Origin: Sellimonas caecigallum
GTDB taxonomy: Bacteria > Bacillota > Clostridia > Lachnospirales > Lachnospiraceae
NCBI RefSeq assembly: GCF_045038405.1
Contig: NZ_CP173660.1
Span: 1,240,001-1,304,000, forward strand
DNA: 64,000 nt
Direction: 5' to 3'
Position 1 is the stretch's first letter. Every line of letters begins with the position of its first letter. A program made the translations under genes and the position numbers. Under the pieces are notes generated by a model. That model searched no databases, was not told the origin of the DNA, and worked only from the letters and a program-made list of their open reading frames with translations. Positions 9,469 through 17,943 of this stretch are shown here, in pieces.

Positions 9469-10000
9469 TTAACCGCGAGGGTATTCGTTGCACAAAAGTC
9501 TATATGGCTCTTCGTCTTCTTCGATTTCCGGGAATCGGCCTACTTCTTCATAGAACCGATTGTCCGTTGTATCGTCGTTGCACATGGAAACCTCGCCGAT
9601 CAGAACATCTCCGGTTCCGGTTTTCACATCGAAATCATGATACTGATGCGGCCAGAGTGTAATGCTTTCTCCTGGCTGGAGCTCGACTCCTGTCCCGGCC
9701 TTTACATAGTATTCCCGTCCGTCTGAATGGACCAGTACATCTGTATCATCCAGTTCTCCGTCTCCGTTATCATTGTACAGATGGATGATCAAAGTTCCTC
9801 CGCCTCGATTGATGATATCCTCTGATTTGTTCCAGTGGAAGTGCATCGGAGAATGCTGTCCTTCTTTCAGCATCAGAAGCTTTTCTGCATATACTTTCTT
9901 ATACTTTTCCGGGTTTTTCTGGTTTCCATTGCGAAGTGTGATCAGCGCAAATCCAACTTCGTTCCATTTCCCGAGTCCATAATCTGTAATATCCCAGCCA
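9469..10000 (-). pseudogene. D-lyxose isomerase, N-terminally truncated remnant
   Basis: About 175 residues match the cupin-type D-lyxose/D-mannose ketol isomerase from GWDITDYGLG to the C-terminus (GRFPEIEEDEEPYRLLCNEY). The metal-site segment MHFHWNKSEDI and the second site PHQYHDF are present. Normal members carry about 45-55 more residues at the N-terminus. Here the homology begins abruptly at about 10000, where the sequence changes into the sugar-permease gene upstream. The only available start is a TTG at 10018-10020 inside the permease sequence, without a good ribosome binding site. A deletion fused the two genes, and the remnant is probably not made. Confidence 0.8.
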
Positions 10001-10192
10001 CGCCTCGACAAAATTTTCAAGATGAATCTCTTTTGGCAGCGACAGAATATTTCTGTTAAATTCCTGATTGGACTTTACAGATGAGTAAAGCATCCAGATG
10101 ATGGGATAGATACAGGTAATTGAAAAGATCATTACAAAGACATTTGCGATCAACTTTTCTGTCTTGTATTTAAATATTTTTGCCTTTTCCAT
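9996..10192 (-). pseudogene. sugar ABC transporter permease (MalG type), N-terminal remnant
   Basis: The first ~65 residues of a carbohydrate ABC permease: a basic start (MEKAKIFKYKTEKLIANV), one membrane helix with IYPIIWMLYSSVKSNQEF, then ILSLPKEIHLENFVEAW. This is the typical MalG-family first helix and first periplasmic loop. After NFVEAW the frame enters the isomerase gene out of phase and ends. Normal members have about 270-290 residues. The ATG at 10192 begins two bases from the end of the companion permease fragment, the usual MalF-MalG spacing. Confidence 0.8.
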
Positions 10193-10194
10193 GA

Positions 10195-10584
10195 TTAGTC
10201 CTCCTTTTTGCTGACAAATATCAGCCTTGTAATAGCGATCAAAATCAAGCTGATAACTAATATCGCGATAGAAATTGCACTTCCGTATCCAATTTCATTC
10301 ATTGTAAAGGAACGTTTATATGCATAGAGCGCCATAACCATAGACGCATTTCCAGGACCTCCGTTTGTCATAACCTGAATCTGGCTGAATACTTTCATAT
10401 TTCCGGAAATACACATCAAAAGTGCAGCCATTAAGGTTGACTTTATCAATGGAAGCGTTATGTAAAACATTTTCTTTGCACCTGTAGCCCCATCGATTTC
10501 GGCCATTTCAAAGATTTCTTTCCCGATATTGGATATACCGGAATTCAAAATAACCATATAAAGTCCTATGAACTGCCATATAAT
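10195..10584 (-). pseudogene. sugar ABC transporter permease (MalF type), C-terminal remnant
   Basis: This is the C-terminal ~130 residues of a MalF-type permease. It contains the EAA loop that contacts the ATPase (EMAEIDGATGAKKMFYITLPLI), the MTNGGPGNAS motif and the last membrane helix. In-frame homology begins at about 10584 (IIWQFIGLYMVILN), directly after two stop codons that belong to the inserted recombinase element. The N-terminal ~160 residues and any solute-binding protein gene are missing. An internal ATG at 10555-10557 gives a 120-residue ORF, which could not form a transporter alone. Confidence 0.82.
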
Positions 10585-10603
10585 TCATTAGGAAAGTATC
10601 AGA

Positions 10604-10655
10604 TTCAGAGCAGACAAAAAGAGCAGTTCTATACAAAAGATAAAACTGCTCTGAA
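10604..10655. repeat. competing hairpins at the left end of the recombinase element
   Basis: A perfect 10-bp inverted repeat TTCAGAGCAG (10604-10613 with 10646-10655) encloses an alternative 8-bp pair GAGCAGTT (10621-10628 with 10644-10651). The two structures share the right arm. The position at the edge of the element suggests an end structure or a terminator. Confidence 0.6.
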
Positions 10656-10832
10656 TGTGATTCTTTCCAATTGTACCAATTCGCGGACGGTCAGCCGGGA
10701 GACCTATGGGGATTGTATCTTTCCAGAGAGCCGAGAAAGTTCTTATTTCCTGTGAAAAATGGAAAAACTGGGGGAATTCCTAACGGCAAACGGATTTCCG
10801 GGCATGCTTCGCAGGCCTTCCGGAGGGAGACC

Positions 10833-11603
10833 TTAAAATTTGTGCCCCATCAGATTTTTAATTGTCAGAAGATCCGTCCCGTTTTCATAAAGGTGTGTTC
10901 CGAAAGCATGACGGAAAGAGTGGCAGGTAAGCCGGTGTTCCCAGCCGAGGGACTCTTCGTGGGCACGCATATGCCGCGTGATATAAAAAGTATCAATAGG
11001 CCGGGAAGGATCCGTCTGTTTCGGAAAAAGCCAGCCGGAGGGACGGCCGTATGCAAACCAGTAGTCAGTGAGGATATCCAGCGCTTTTTGAGAAAGGACG
11101 GCATAGCGGTCTGAACGGTTTTTTGAATGTGCGATATGGATCCGCATATTTTTCCGTTGGATATCACGGTAACGGAGACTGCAGACTTCCCCAACCCTGA
11201 GACCGGCAGAATACATGAGAGCAACCATAGCTTTGGGCTTCAGGTCTGAAAGCGTAGAGATAAAAAGTTCCGCTTCCTTCTGAGTGGGGACAAAGGGAAG
11301 AAAGGAATCGAATTTCCGCATAGGAAGCTGGGTTGGATCCCAAGGTTTGCGCAGGACATACATGGTAAAGAAGCGGAGCTGTGAGATACAGTGGTTGATT
11401 GTACGGTCAGAAAGGGCACGCTCTTTCTGAAGCCAGCGGATAAAATCTCTGAGTTCATCCCAGGAAACGTCTTCCGGCCGTTTGTGAAGAAGCGTGTGAA
11501 GGTAATCCAGGTAAGAACAGATGTAAGTAGAATAAGATTTTACAGTGTGGTCAGTAAGACCACGAAGGGAGATCATCTCCCGGTAAACATTTAAATAGTC
11601 CAT
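10833..11603 (-). pseudogene. tyrosine recombinase/integrase lacking its catalytic tyrosine
   Basis: A 256-residue ORF with an N-terminal SAM-like core-binding domain (about residues 1-85) and a catalytic domain with Arg136 (AGLRVGEVCSL), His228 and Arg231 (CHSFRHAFGTHL), and the LLTIKNLMGHK segment. The protein stops two residues after that segment, whereas the catalytic tyrosine normally follows about ten residues later. It should therefore be inactive. The start ATG 11601-11603 has a full AAGGAGG ribosome binding site. The sequence after the stop does not restore the missing end in any frame I could follow. Confidence 0.8.
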
Positions 11604-11691
11604 GACGGAACCTCCTTGAAAGAATGTAATTTAATAAATGAGAGAAAGTTCTTTCAAGGGGGTGATCTTGGAAAAAGATAAGATATGAGGT

Positions 11692-11798
11692 TGTTGAGTT
11701 TAAAAATCCATGTTAAACTAATCATAGCAGTTCTTGTGTATATGTCAAATGTTAAGTGTGGTAACTCAACAATACAACATAAATACAAAAACTGCTAT
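11692..11798. repeat. nested inverted repeats upstream of the recombinase gene
   Basis: There are two interleaved inverted repeats. One is a perfect 10-bp pair TTGTTGAGTT (11692-11701) with AACTCAACAA (11763-11772). The other is a 22-bp pair (11724-11745 with 11777-11798) with 18 matches and the core ATAGCAGTT. They lie in a gene-free stretch (11604-11911) and may be the right end or a regulatory structure of the element. The rest of that stretch holds the recombinase RBS, a GTACC/GGTAC-bounded hairpin (about 11823-11862) and the leader of the next gene. Confidence 0.6.
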
Positions 11799-11911
11799 TT
11801 TTTTTGAAAAAGTAGCGGAATTATGTACCTTGCACTAGCCGTCGCGCCAGCGACTTGGTACAATATATATTTAGGAACAAATAGCAACCCTTTACCTTGG
11901 AGTGACGAATA

Positions 11912-12802
11912 ATGCCGATAATACTTGATCATCAACTACGAGAACAAATACCGCATGACGGTACAGTCTTTCCTATCTCCTATTTTCATGATGAACTGGC
12001 CACACTGCCAAACTGGGCTGGTCCTTTACACTGGCATCATGACTTTGAAATTGCCACTGCGGTAAGTGGTGTCTTGGACTTTCAAGTTGGCAGGCAACAC
12101 ATCATACTGGAGGTAGGTGACAGCATATTTGTTAACAGAAATATGCTGCATGGAATAAAGCAGTTGTCCGGCGATGTTCCTGATCCGATGCCAAACATCG
12201 TCTTTTCCGGTGCTGTGATTGCACCTGAAACCAGTGCAATCTACAAAAAATATATTCATCCCATAGCTTGCTGTGATACATTACCTTTTATCGTGTTTAA
12301 ACATAAAAATGGTTGGCATAACGAGGTAAATTGTTCAGTGAAAAATATTTACTGTCAGATGTATGAACAAAGCCAATGTTACGAAATGGCTGTTCAACGT
12401 GAACTTAGCGGTATATTTGAATATATATTCTCGAATTTTGAAGATTTGCCTAAATTCGAAACTACACGCATACAAATCAATGCCCAAATACGCATCCAAA
12501 AGATGCTCTCATATATCTACGAGCATTATGCTGAAGCTGTCACACTCGAAGATATTGCCGATTCTGCCAATATCAGTCGCAGCGAAGCAGGTCGTTGTTT
12601 TAACACATATATGGGATGTTCACCTATAGACGCACTTATTCAATACCGGCTTCAAATTGCACACAGTATGCTTAATGATGTGACGCTGACACTTCGGGAG
12701 ATCAGCTATTCCTGCGGCTTTAATTCTGTAAATTATTTCAGCCGCCAATTTAAGCAAACCTATGGATATACACCCAGTCAAACCCGCACTTTGGGTAAAT
12801 AG
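11912..12802 (+). CDS. AraC family transcriptional regulator (accessory cargo)
   Basis: A 296-residue protein with an N-terminal cupin domain (WHHDFEIATAVSGVLDFQVG, with histidines that could hold a ligand) and a C-terminal AraC DNA-binding domain at about residues 195-292 (LEDIADSANISRSEAGRCF; EISYSCGFNSVNYFSRQF). It is followed after 95 bp by an MFS transporter on the same strand, so it probably controls that transporter. Codon use is AT-richer than in the genes outside the accessory block, which suggests acquisition. The inducer is unknown. Confidence 0.88.
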   Translation: MPIILDHQLREQIPHDGTVFPISYFHDELATLPNWAGPLHWHHDFEIATAVSGVLDFQVGRQHIILEVGDSIFVNRNMLHGIKQLSGDVPDPMPNIVFSGAVIAPETSAIYKKYIHPIACCDTLPFIVFKHKNGWHNEVNCSVKNIYCQMYEQSQCYEMAVQRELSGIFEYIFSNFEDLPKFETTRIQINAQIRIQKMLSYIYEHYAEAVTLEDIADSANISRSEAGRCFNTYMGCSPIDALIQYRLQIAHSMLNDVTLTLREISYSCGFNSVNYFSRQFKQTYGYTPSQTRTLGK

Positions 12803-12897
12803 TGCTTATATTTGGGTTTTCTGTGTCTTTATTAAGCTTGATTATGATGATATAATCAATTCAAGTATAATATTACATTAACCATAAAGGAGTAGTC

Positions 12898-14091
12898 ATG
12901 ACCAGGCAAAAGAACTACAAAAAAACTCTTATAGCTTGCTATCTCGGCTTTGTTACCCAAGCTATATCTGCGAACTTCACACCACTCTTGTTTTTAACAT
13001 TCAAGAATACCTATGGGATTGGACTGGAAAAGATTGCGCTGATTCCGCTTACATTCTATTTAACACAATTTCTAATTGATTTCGCAGCCACTAAATTTGT
13101 GGATAAAATAGGATACCGCATCTGCGTAGTATCATCGCAGGTGCTGTCTGCGGTAGGTCTTGTTTTACTGGCTATTCTGCCGGAACTACTTCCTGGCCCA
13201 TTTTTAGGAATTTTAATTGCAGTAGTACTTTATGCTATGGGTAGTGGTCTTATTGAAGTATTAGTAAGTCCTATTGTCGAAGCCTGCCCCTTTGAAAATA
13301 AAGAAGGTATGATGAGTTTGTTGCACTCTTTTTACTGTTGGGGTGCAGTGGGTGTGATTTTGGGCTCGACGCTCTTTTTTACAGTATTTGGCGTAGAAAA
13401 CTGGAAAATACTTACATTGATTTGGGCAGTGGTGCCGTTATATAATGCTTTCAATTTTATTACCTGTCCTATTGAACGGTTGATAGATGATGGCGAGAGT
13501 ATGCGTCCCAGTCAGCTACATAGATTACCACTGTTTTGGTTGCTGATACTGCTTATGGTATGCTCCGGTGCATCCGAAGCAGCTATGGCGCAATGGGCAT
13601 CCGCATTCACAGAGTCGGCAATGGGTGTTTCTAAAACTGTGGGTGATCTGGCAGGTCCCTGCTTATTTGCAGTGTTTATGGGAATATCCCGAACTCTATA
13701 TGGAAAAATGAGTGAGAAGCTGGACTTGACCAGGACTATGTTGGCGTGCGGCATGTTATGTGTGATCTGCTACTTGATGGCATCTCTGTCCTCTTTACCG
13801 ACTATTGGGCTGGCAGGCTGTGCATTTTGCGGCATTTCGGTTGGCATTATGTGGCCGGGCACTATCAGCATTTCTTCCCAGAAGTGCCCAAGAGGCGGTA
13901 CCGCTATGTTCGCACTTTTAGCTTTGGCTGGAGATTTAGGTGCGACCGTAAGCCCTGCAATGGTTGGCAGCATTTCCGATATGGCTGGTGGTAATCTTAA
14001 AATAGGACTACTTGTTGCAACTGCATTTCCGCTAATACTTATCCTCGGTTTGATTGTTCTTAATTGGAAGTTCAATAGGTTGACGAGATAA
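12898..14091 (+). CDS. MFS transporter
   Basis: A 397-residue protein with about 12 hydrophobic segments and no signal peptide, starting MTRQKNYKKTLIACYLGFVT. It resembles the fucose-permease/FHS-like branch of the major facilitator superfamily (YGIGLEKIALIPLTFYLTQF; GISRTLYGKMSEKLDLTR as the cytoplasmic loop). An AAAGGAG ribosome binding site precedes ATG 12898. It forms a likely pair with the AraC gene upstream. The substrate cannot be named; uptake of a sugar or related small molecule is most likely from the subfamily. Confidence 0.85.
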   Translation: MTRQKNYKKTLIACYLGFVTQAISANFTPLLFLTFKNTYGIGLEKIALIPLTFYLTQFLIDFAATKFVDKIGYRICVVSSQVLSAVGLVLLAILPELLPGPFLGILIAVVLYAMGSGLIEVLVSPIVEACPFENKEGMMSLLHSFYCWGAVGVILGSTLFFTVFGVENWKILTLIWAVVPLYNAFNFITCPIERLIDDGESMRPSQLHRLPLFWLLILLMVCSGASEAAMAQWASAFTESAMGVSKTVGDLAGPCLFAVFMGISRTLYGKMSEKLDLTRTMLACGMLCVICYLMASLSSLPTIGLAGCAFCGISVGIMWPGTISISSQKCPRGGTAMFALLALAGDLGATVSPAMVGSISDMAGGNLKIGLLVATAFPLILILGLIVLNWKFNRLTR

Positions 14092-14148
14092 GGGCAATAT
14101 TTCCTTAAAATTGTCATTGATATTAGAACAAGATAGGTAAATAAAATT

Positions 14149-14313
14149 ATGGCTGAAAATATACAGTGGTTGTTGTGTCATATATGCCAAAATAAAACTC
14201 GTGTTAAAATAAGAAAGGATATGGAAATCAAAAATTTTCCTCTTTACTGCCCAAAATGCAAACAGGAAATCTTAATAGATGTTAAGGACTTAATTGTGAC
14301 CATTCGCAAATAA
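14149..14313 (+). CDS. cysteine-rich KTR domain protein
   Basis: A 54-residue protein with a zinc-ribbon pattern (Cys10, Cys13, Cys34, Cys37) and the family signature NKTRVKIRKD followed by FPLYCPKCKQE. It matches the Cys_rich_KTR family, small proteins of unknown function typical of Tn916/Tn1549-like conjugative elements of Firmicutes. Here it follows the AraC/MFS pair and no conjugation genes remain nearby, so it marks this stretch as a fragment of a former mobile element. No strong ribosome binding site is visible. Confidence 0.85.
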   Translation: MAENIQWLLCHICQNKTRVKIRKDMEIKNFPLYCPKCKQEILIDVKDLIVTIRK

Positions 14314-14370
14314 ATTTTGCGGAGAGATGGGAAGCTTTGCTTGGTATCTTGAAATTCTAAGCAAAATCGC

Positions 14371-14378
14371 TTATAATA
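14371..14378. repeat. left target-site duplication of the IS256-type element
   Basis: TTATAATA here is repeated exactly at 18582-18589 on the other side of the element. Eight bases is a usual duplication length for the IS256 family. Confidence 0.85.
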
Positions 14379-14652
14379 GAGGGCGTAAAATTTTCTGTGT
14401 CTATGGGGAAAATCTTCTTTGATAAGAACCAGATATGTATAATTGTATTGTCCAAATTTCTGGTTTTTTGCTGTCGAATTATTTATCTGATAATAGTATT
14501 GCCCATTCGACTCAGGTTATACATGAATTTTATGATTTTTTGCAGCACAAATAACGGCATCAGCAATCCCTTTTCGTGGGCTCTGCCCACACCCGGCCTC
14601 GGGAATAAGCTGGGATTTTCTGGGAATACTATAAATGCCGAAGGGATAAGGT
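14379..14652. other. IS256-type element tail without a recognisable gene
   Basis: This is 274 bp between the left terminal repeat (14379-14401) and the transposase terminator. It is longer than the tail of typical IS256 elements. It contains a short perfect hairpin CGTGGGC/GCCCACA-type at about 14576-14591. No gene with a ribosome binding site is apparent; the open frames in it overlap on both strands and resemble nothing I recognise. Confidence 0.5.
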
Positions 14653-14693
14653 GAAAACAGGAGCTGGATGTGTTTACATCCACTCCTGTTTTC
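14653..14693 (-). terminator. terminator of the IS256-type transposase
   Basis: A long hairpin with GAAAACAGGAG and CTCCTGTTTTC arms and an inner GGATGT/ACATCC pairing lies directly after the transposase stop codon. Confidence 0.75.
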
Positions 14694-14696
14694 TGT

Positions 14697-15361
14697 TTAC
14701 AGGTATGCTGTCAGTCTTTCATCGTATAAAATGATCAGTTGGTTCAACACCTGATCCCAGTTCCGATAACGCTGAGTCCACTTCTTTGTTACATTTCTAC
14801 TTGCAAGAAACAGCATCTTTTCAAGAGCGGTATCACTTGGAAACACACTCTTTGTTTTTGTAACTTTCCTGTATTGACGGTTCAGTCCTTCTATGATATT
14901 TGTTGTATACATAATTCTGCGGATATCTCCGGAAAACTGAAAAAAAGAACTTACATCTTCCCAGTTGTTTTCCCAGTTGCTGATCGCATAGGGATATTTC
15001 TTCCCCCATTTTTCCTTAATCGTTTCCAATTCCGAAAGAGCTGCGGATTCATTGGGTGCGTTATACACAGCCTTGAAGTCTGCAGAAAACTTCTTCAGAT
15101 CGTTATAATTCACATATTTAAAAGAATTGCGCAGCATATGGATTACACAGCGCTGGATCTGTGCCTGTGGGAAAACGGCCTGGATTGCATCTTTAAATCC
15201 GGGGAGGCCGTCTACGCAGAAAAACAGCACATCCTGCACACCACGATTTTTCAGGTCGTTGAGCATTCCAAGCCAGAATTTACTGGTTTCATTCGCTCCC
15301 ACAGTAATACTGAGGATCTCCTTATAGCCTTCCACGGTAACTCCCAGTACAATATAAGCAG
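14697..15361 (-). pseudogene. IS256 family transposase, C-terminal part
   Basis: This is the C-terminal ~220 residues of a Mutator/IS256-type DDE transposase, from SRAAYIVLGVTVEGYKEIL to the stop. It holds the second catalytic Asp (FFCVDGLPGFKDAI) and the catalytic Glu in the TTNIIEGLNRQYRK motif. The N-terminal part is at 17938-18487. Joining the two at the duplicated GCCGTG restores a continuous frame (GRILSRAAYIVLG), so the gene was intact before the IS21-type insertion and is now split. Confidence 0.93.
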
Positions 15362-15367
15362 CACGGC
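15362..15367. repeat. left target-site duplication of the IS21-type element
   Basis: CACGGC on the plus strand, repeated at 17938-17943. The two copies border the perfect 13-bp ends of the inserted element. Confidence 0.85.
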
Positions 15368-15463
15368 TGCAAATTCCAGTAAAAGGGGGCATATGCTCCG
15401 CACCAACGGTGCGCTCAGTCCATTTTAAACGGTGCGGAGCATCATCCCTCTGATGACAGATGC

Positions 15464-16225
15464 TTATTTCTCAGCTACGCGCATACTGATGCCATTCATT
15501 TCGAGCCTATAACTATGTCGTTTGTCTGTAATGCGTGCAAGGCAGGCATCTGCATAAGTGTGTTCCCGGAACAGATCAAACCATGACTTGATCGGAAACT
15601 GTGAAATGATGATTGTAGATCTGCGTCCATCCCGTCCGTCGATCACTTCGAAGAGATCTCGGCATTTATCCAGATCCAGCTCCATGAGACCAAAGTCATC
15701 AATCGCAAGCAGATCAAGTTTGGACAGTGCGGTAACGTATTCCAGATAGGTTGACTTCAGCCTAGCCTGCTCCAGTTCAAGCATGAGCGTGTTTGCCCGG
15801 ATATATCGTACCGTCTTCAGCTGGCGAAGAGCAGAGATACACAAGGCATTGCTCAGGTGTGTTTTCCCGCTACTTGTCATGCCGGTAATCAGGAGATTCT
15901 TGCCTTCATCAATCCAATGGCAGGTTGCCAGCCGCTCAATCGCAGTTGTGTCCAGTTTTCTTGCGGGATCATAAATGGTTTCATCCAGATCAGCATCCGG
16001 ATAGCGCAGATGTGCCTGTTTCAGATAGCGTTTAAACTTTTTGTCGTATCGTATCTGCCATTCATGGTTTACAATCTCCGTGAACCGTTCAATGAAGGGC
16101 GCCAGATCGGCATTCGGATCCAGCATCTGGCTTTCAAATGCATCTGCCATTCCGGACATCCTCAGGGAACGCAAACGTTCACAGATCAGGAGTTCCTCAT
16201 GAGTAAGGGAAAGATTCTCATTCAT
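15464..16225 (-). CDS. istB: IS21 family helper ATPase IstB
   Basis: A 253-residue AAA+ ATPase related to DnaC/DnaA. It has the Walker A loop GMTSSGKTHL and the Walker B stretch LDLLAIDDFGLMEL. In IS21 elements IstB chooses and remodels target DNA and stimulates the IstA integrase. Its ATG overlaps the istA stop in an ATGA, so translation is coupled. Length is normal and no frameshift is seen. Confidence 0.95.
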   Translation of the reverse strand: MNENLSLTHEELLICERLRSLRMSGMADAFESQMLDPNADLAPFIERFTEIVNHEWQIRYDKKFKRYLKQAHLRYPDADLDETIYDPARKLDTTAIERLATCHWIDEGKNLLITGMTSSGKTHLSNALCISALRQLKTVRYIRANTLMLELEQARLKSTYLEYVTALSKLDLLAIDDFGLMELDLDKCRDLFEVIDGRDGRRSTIIISQFPIKSWFDLFREHTYADACLARITDKRHSYRLEMNGISMRVAEK

Positions 16226-17787
16226 TGATAGCAGTCCCTCCCTCTGATGTTTTCATGTTCCGGAAGGTGTCCGGCTGCGCTCTTTCCTGTCGGTTCGTGG
16301 TTAACCAGACGGCTAAGGGCTTTCTTGAAGTAAGTGTACTTGCATGCGGATGCATCAATACAAATCTGGGCTGCTTCCGCAGCGATATGACGTGGGACAT
16401 CATTGCACATATGCAGAATCCCCTTGCAGCTGTTGTATGTCTGTTCTTCATGCTTCACGCTGCGGAGAATACGGTCAATGAGCGTAACCATGGATTCTCC
16501 ATAAACGGATGCCCATCTGCGGTAATACGCCCCGTCATGTGCATTCAGTTCCTTGTAATACAGGTGTTCCGGGGGCATATGACTGTCGTCTGTGATATAA
16601 CGCGGAAAATCCTTATAGGAGCGTACATGCTTACATAAAAGCCTGTTATTCTCATCACAGATCCTTATCTCACTCATTGTAGCTTTGAACATTGCAGGTT
16701 TTCCGTGATACGTATACAATACAGAGTAATAGTGGCTGTCATATTCAAGGTGGTAATTATCTGGTATACGCAGAAAATATTTATAATCACAAGTCGTAAA
16801 GCTGCCCGATGGAAGAGGCTTCATTTTGGGCTTGTCGTAGGTCTGGAAGGCATACTCCCGTGTCCTGCGGATATCATTTTTATTCCGGAAATCCGCTTGA
16901 TTGATTGCCGCTATTATCTTTTGGGTTTCTTTGTTCAGGGAATCGAGACTTGTAAATATGTTTTCTTTTAAGCGCTCGATTAAATGTGTCTCCAAAAAAC
17001 GGACGTGGTTTTCTATCGTCGGTTTCCCTTTCGGCTTGCGCGGCGGTGGAGGCAGTACAATCGTATCGTAGAAATCCTCCAGATCTGAAAAAGCTGAATT
17101 CAGGATCAATTCGTCCTTTGAGTGCTTAGAAATCGCGGTCTTCAGGTTGTCTGGAACAAGATATTTCGGAACAGCCCCATAGTATTCCAGTGCGTGGACA
17201 ACGCCGGTAATAAAACTTGGCAGCCTCTCATCAAGGAATACTTCTGCATATACACGGCTGCTGAAGCCAAGCGTCGTAGCGAACACATGAACTTTGTGTA
17301 TCTCGCCGGTTGCAGGATCCGTCAGTAGTTCAGGCTGATCGCCGATCCAGTCGATATACATCCGCTCTCCCGGGATCCGTTCAACAGGCATAGATACAGA
17401 ATTCTGTCCCAAATTTTCTCTCAGGAAATCTCTGTAGAGCTTATAGAACTGTGACAGTTGATAGCCATTCGGATGCTCTTTCTTGTATTCCAGCCACTGG
17501 AATGCAAGATCGGGAGTCGCCATCGCCATCATACGCTGATGGATCTGAAAGAAATCTGGCAATTCCTTTTCAGCACGGCGGAGATTCTCTGGCGGATAGA
17601 AAGCCTCCTCGACTTTCTTCGGCGGCATTGCTTTCAACTCCTCCAGGGGAAGCCCCAGTTCATGAAAGCGGTTCATAATAAGTGTTACGGTACTGTTTCC
17701 TATGTTGTACCGCTTCTTGGTAGTGCGGTATCCAATACCGCTTTGGCGTAATTCAATCACACCAATGATTGTTGAGTATTTTTGCAT
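16222..17787 (-). CDS. istA: IS21 family transposase IstA
   Basis: About 521 residues from the ATG at 17785-17787, which has an AAAGGAG ribosome binding site; an in-frame ATG 39 bases upstream lacks one. It has an N-terminal helix-turn-helix (residues about 5-60) and an integrase core with the DDE triad seen in RMYIDWIGDQ, VPDNLKTAI and KPTIENHVRF. IstA cuts and joins the element ends. The gene is intact and translationally coupled to istB. Confidence 0.95.
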   Translation of the reverse strand: MQKYSTIIGVIELRQSGIGYRTTKKRYNIGNSTVTLIMNRFHELGLPLEELKAMPPKKVEEAFYPPENLRRAEKELPDFFQIHQRMMAMATPDLAFQWLEYKKEHPNGYQLSQFYKLYRDFLRENLGQNSVSMPVERIPGERMYIDWIGDQPELLTDPATGEIHKVHVFATTLGFSSRVYAEVFLDERLPSFITGVVHALEYYGAVPKYLVPDNLKTAISKHSKDELILNSAFSDLEDFYDTIVLPPPPRKPKGKPTIENHVRFLETHLIERLKENIFTSLDSLNKETQKIIAAINQADFRNKNDIRRTREYAFQTYDKPKMKPLPSGSFTTCDYKYFLRIPDNYHLEYDSHYYSVLYTYHGKPAMFKATMSEIRICDENNRLLCKHVRSYKDFPRYITDDSHMPPEHLYYKELNAHDGAYYRRWASVYGESMVTLIDRILRSVKHEEQTYNSCKGILHMCNDVPRHIAAEAAQICIDASACKYTYFKKALSRLVNHEPTGKSAAGHLPEHENIRGRDCYQ

Positions 17788-17937
17788 TTGGTGCTCCTTT
17801 CTCAACTTGTAATGAACGAGTTTCATTGTTCATTATAAAAGAAAGCGCACCGTTTAGAATGGAATCAGTGCACCGCTATTTCAGAATAGGTGCACCGCTA
17901 ATTCTGAAATGAACGCACCGATCGACTGGAATTTGCA

Positions 17938-17943
17938 CACGGC
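17938..17943. repeat. right target-site duplication of the IS21-type element
   Basis: CACGGC, the partner of 15362-15367. Confidence 0.85.

Larger units (their letters stand above)
10588..11815 (-). mobile_element. remnant of a tyrosine-recombinase insertion element
   Basis: This block truncates the MalF-type permease at about 10587 and extends to about 11815. It contains a tyrosine recombinase without its C-terminus, about 180 bp of decayed sequence downstream of it (10656-10832), and long hairpins at both ends (10604-10655 and 11692-11798) that share an AGCAGTT motif. Recombinases of this size in Clostridia commonly precede an IS91/IS801-like transposase gene. Such a gene is absent here, so an internal deletion is likely. 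The exact ends are uncertain because no clear target duplication was found. Confidence 0.5.
15368..17937 (-). mobile_element. IS21 family insertion sequence (complete)
   Basis: A 2570-bp element with perfect 13-bp terminal inverted repeats (15368-15380 and 17925-17937, TGCAAATTCCAGT), a 6-bp target duplication and both IS21 genes in the standard overlapping order. Between istA and the right end (about 17850-17920) lie several copies of a GTGCACCGCT/GCGCACCG-like motif, matching the multiple subterminal repeats to which IstA binds in this family. All parts look intact, so it may still be mobile. Confidence 0.93.

Noticed and set aside
14483..14683. A 66-residue frame in the tail of the IS256-type element
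   Set aside because: No ribosome binding site and no recognisable pattern; overlaps the terminator.
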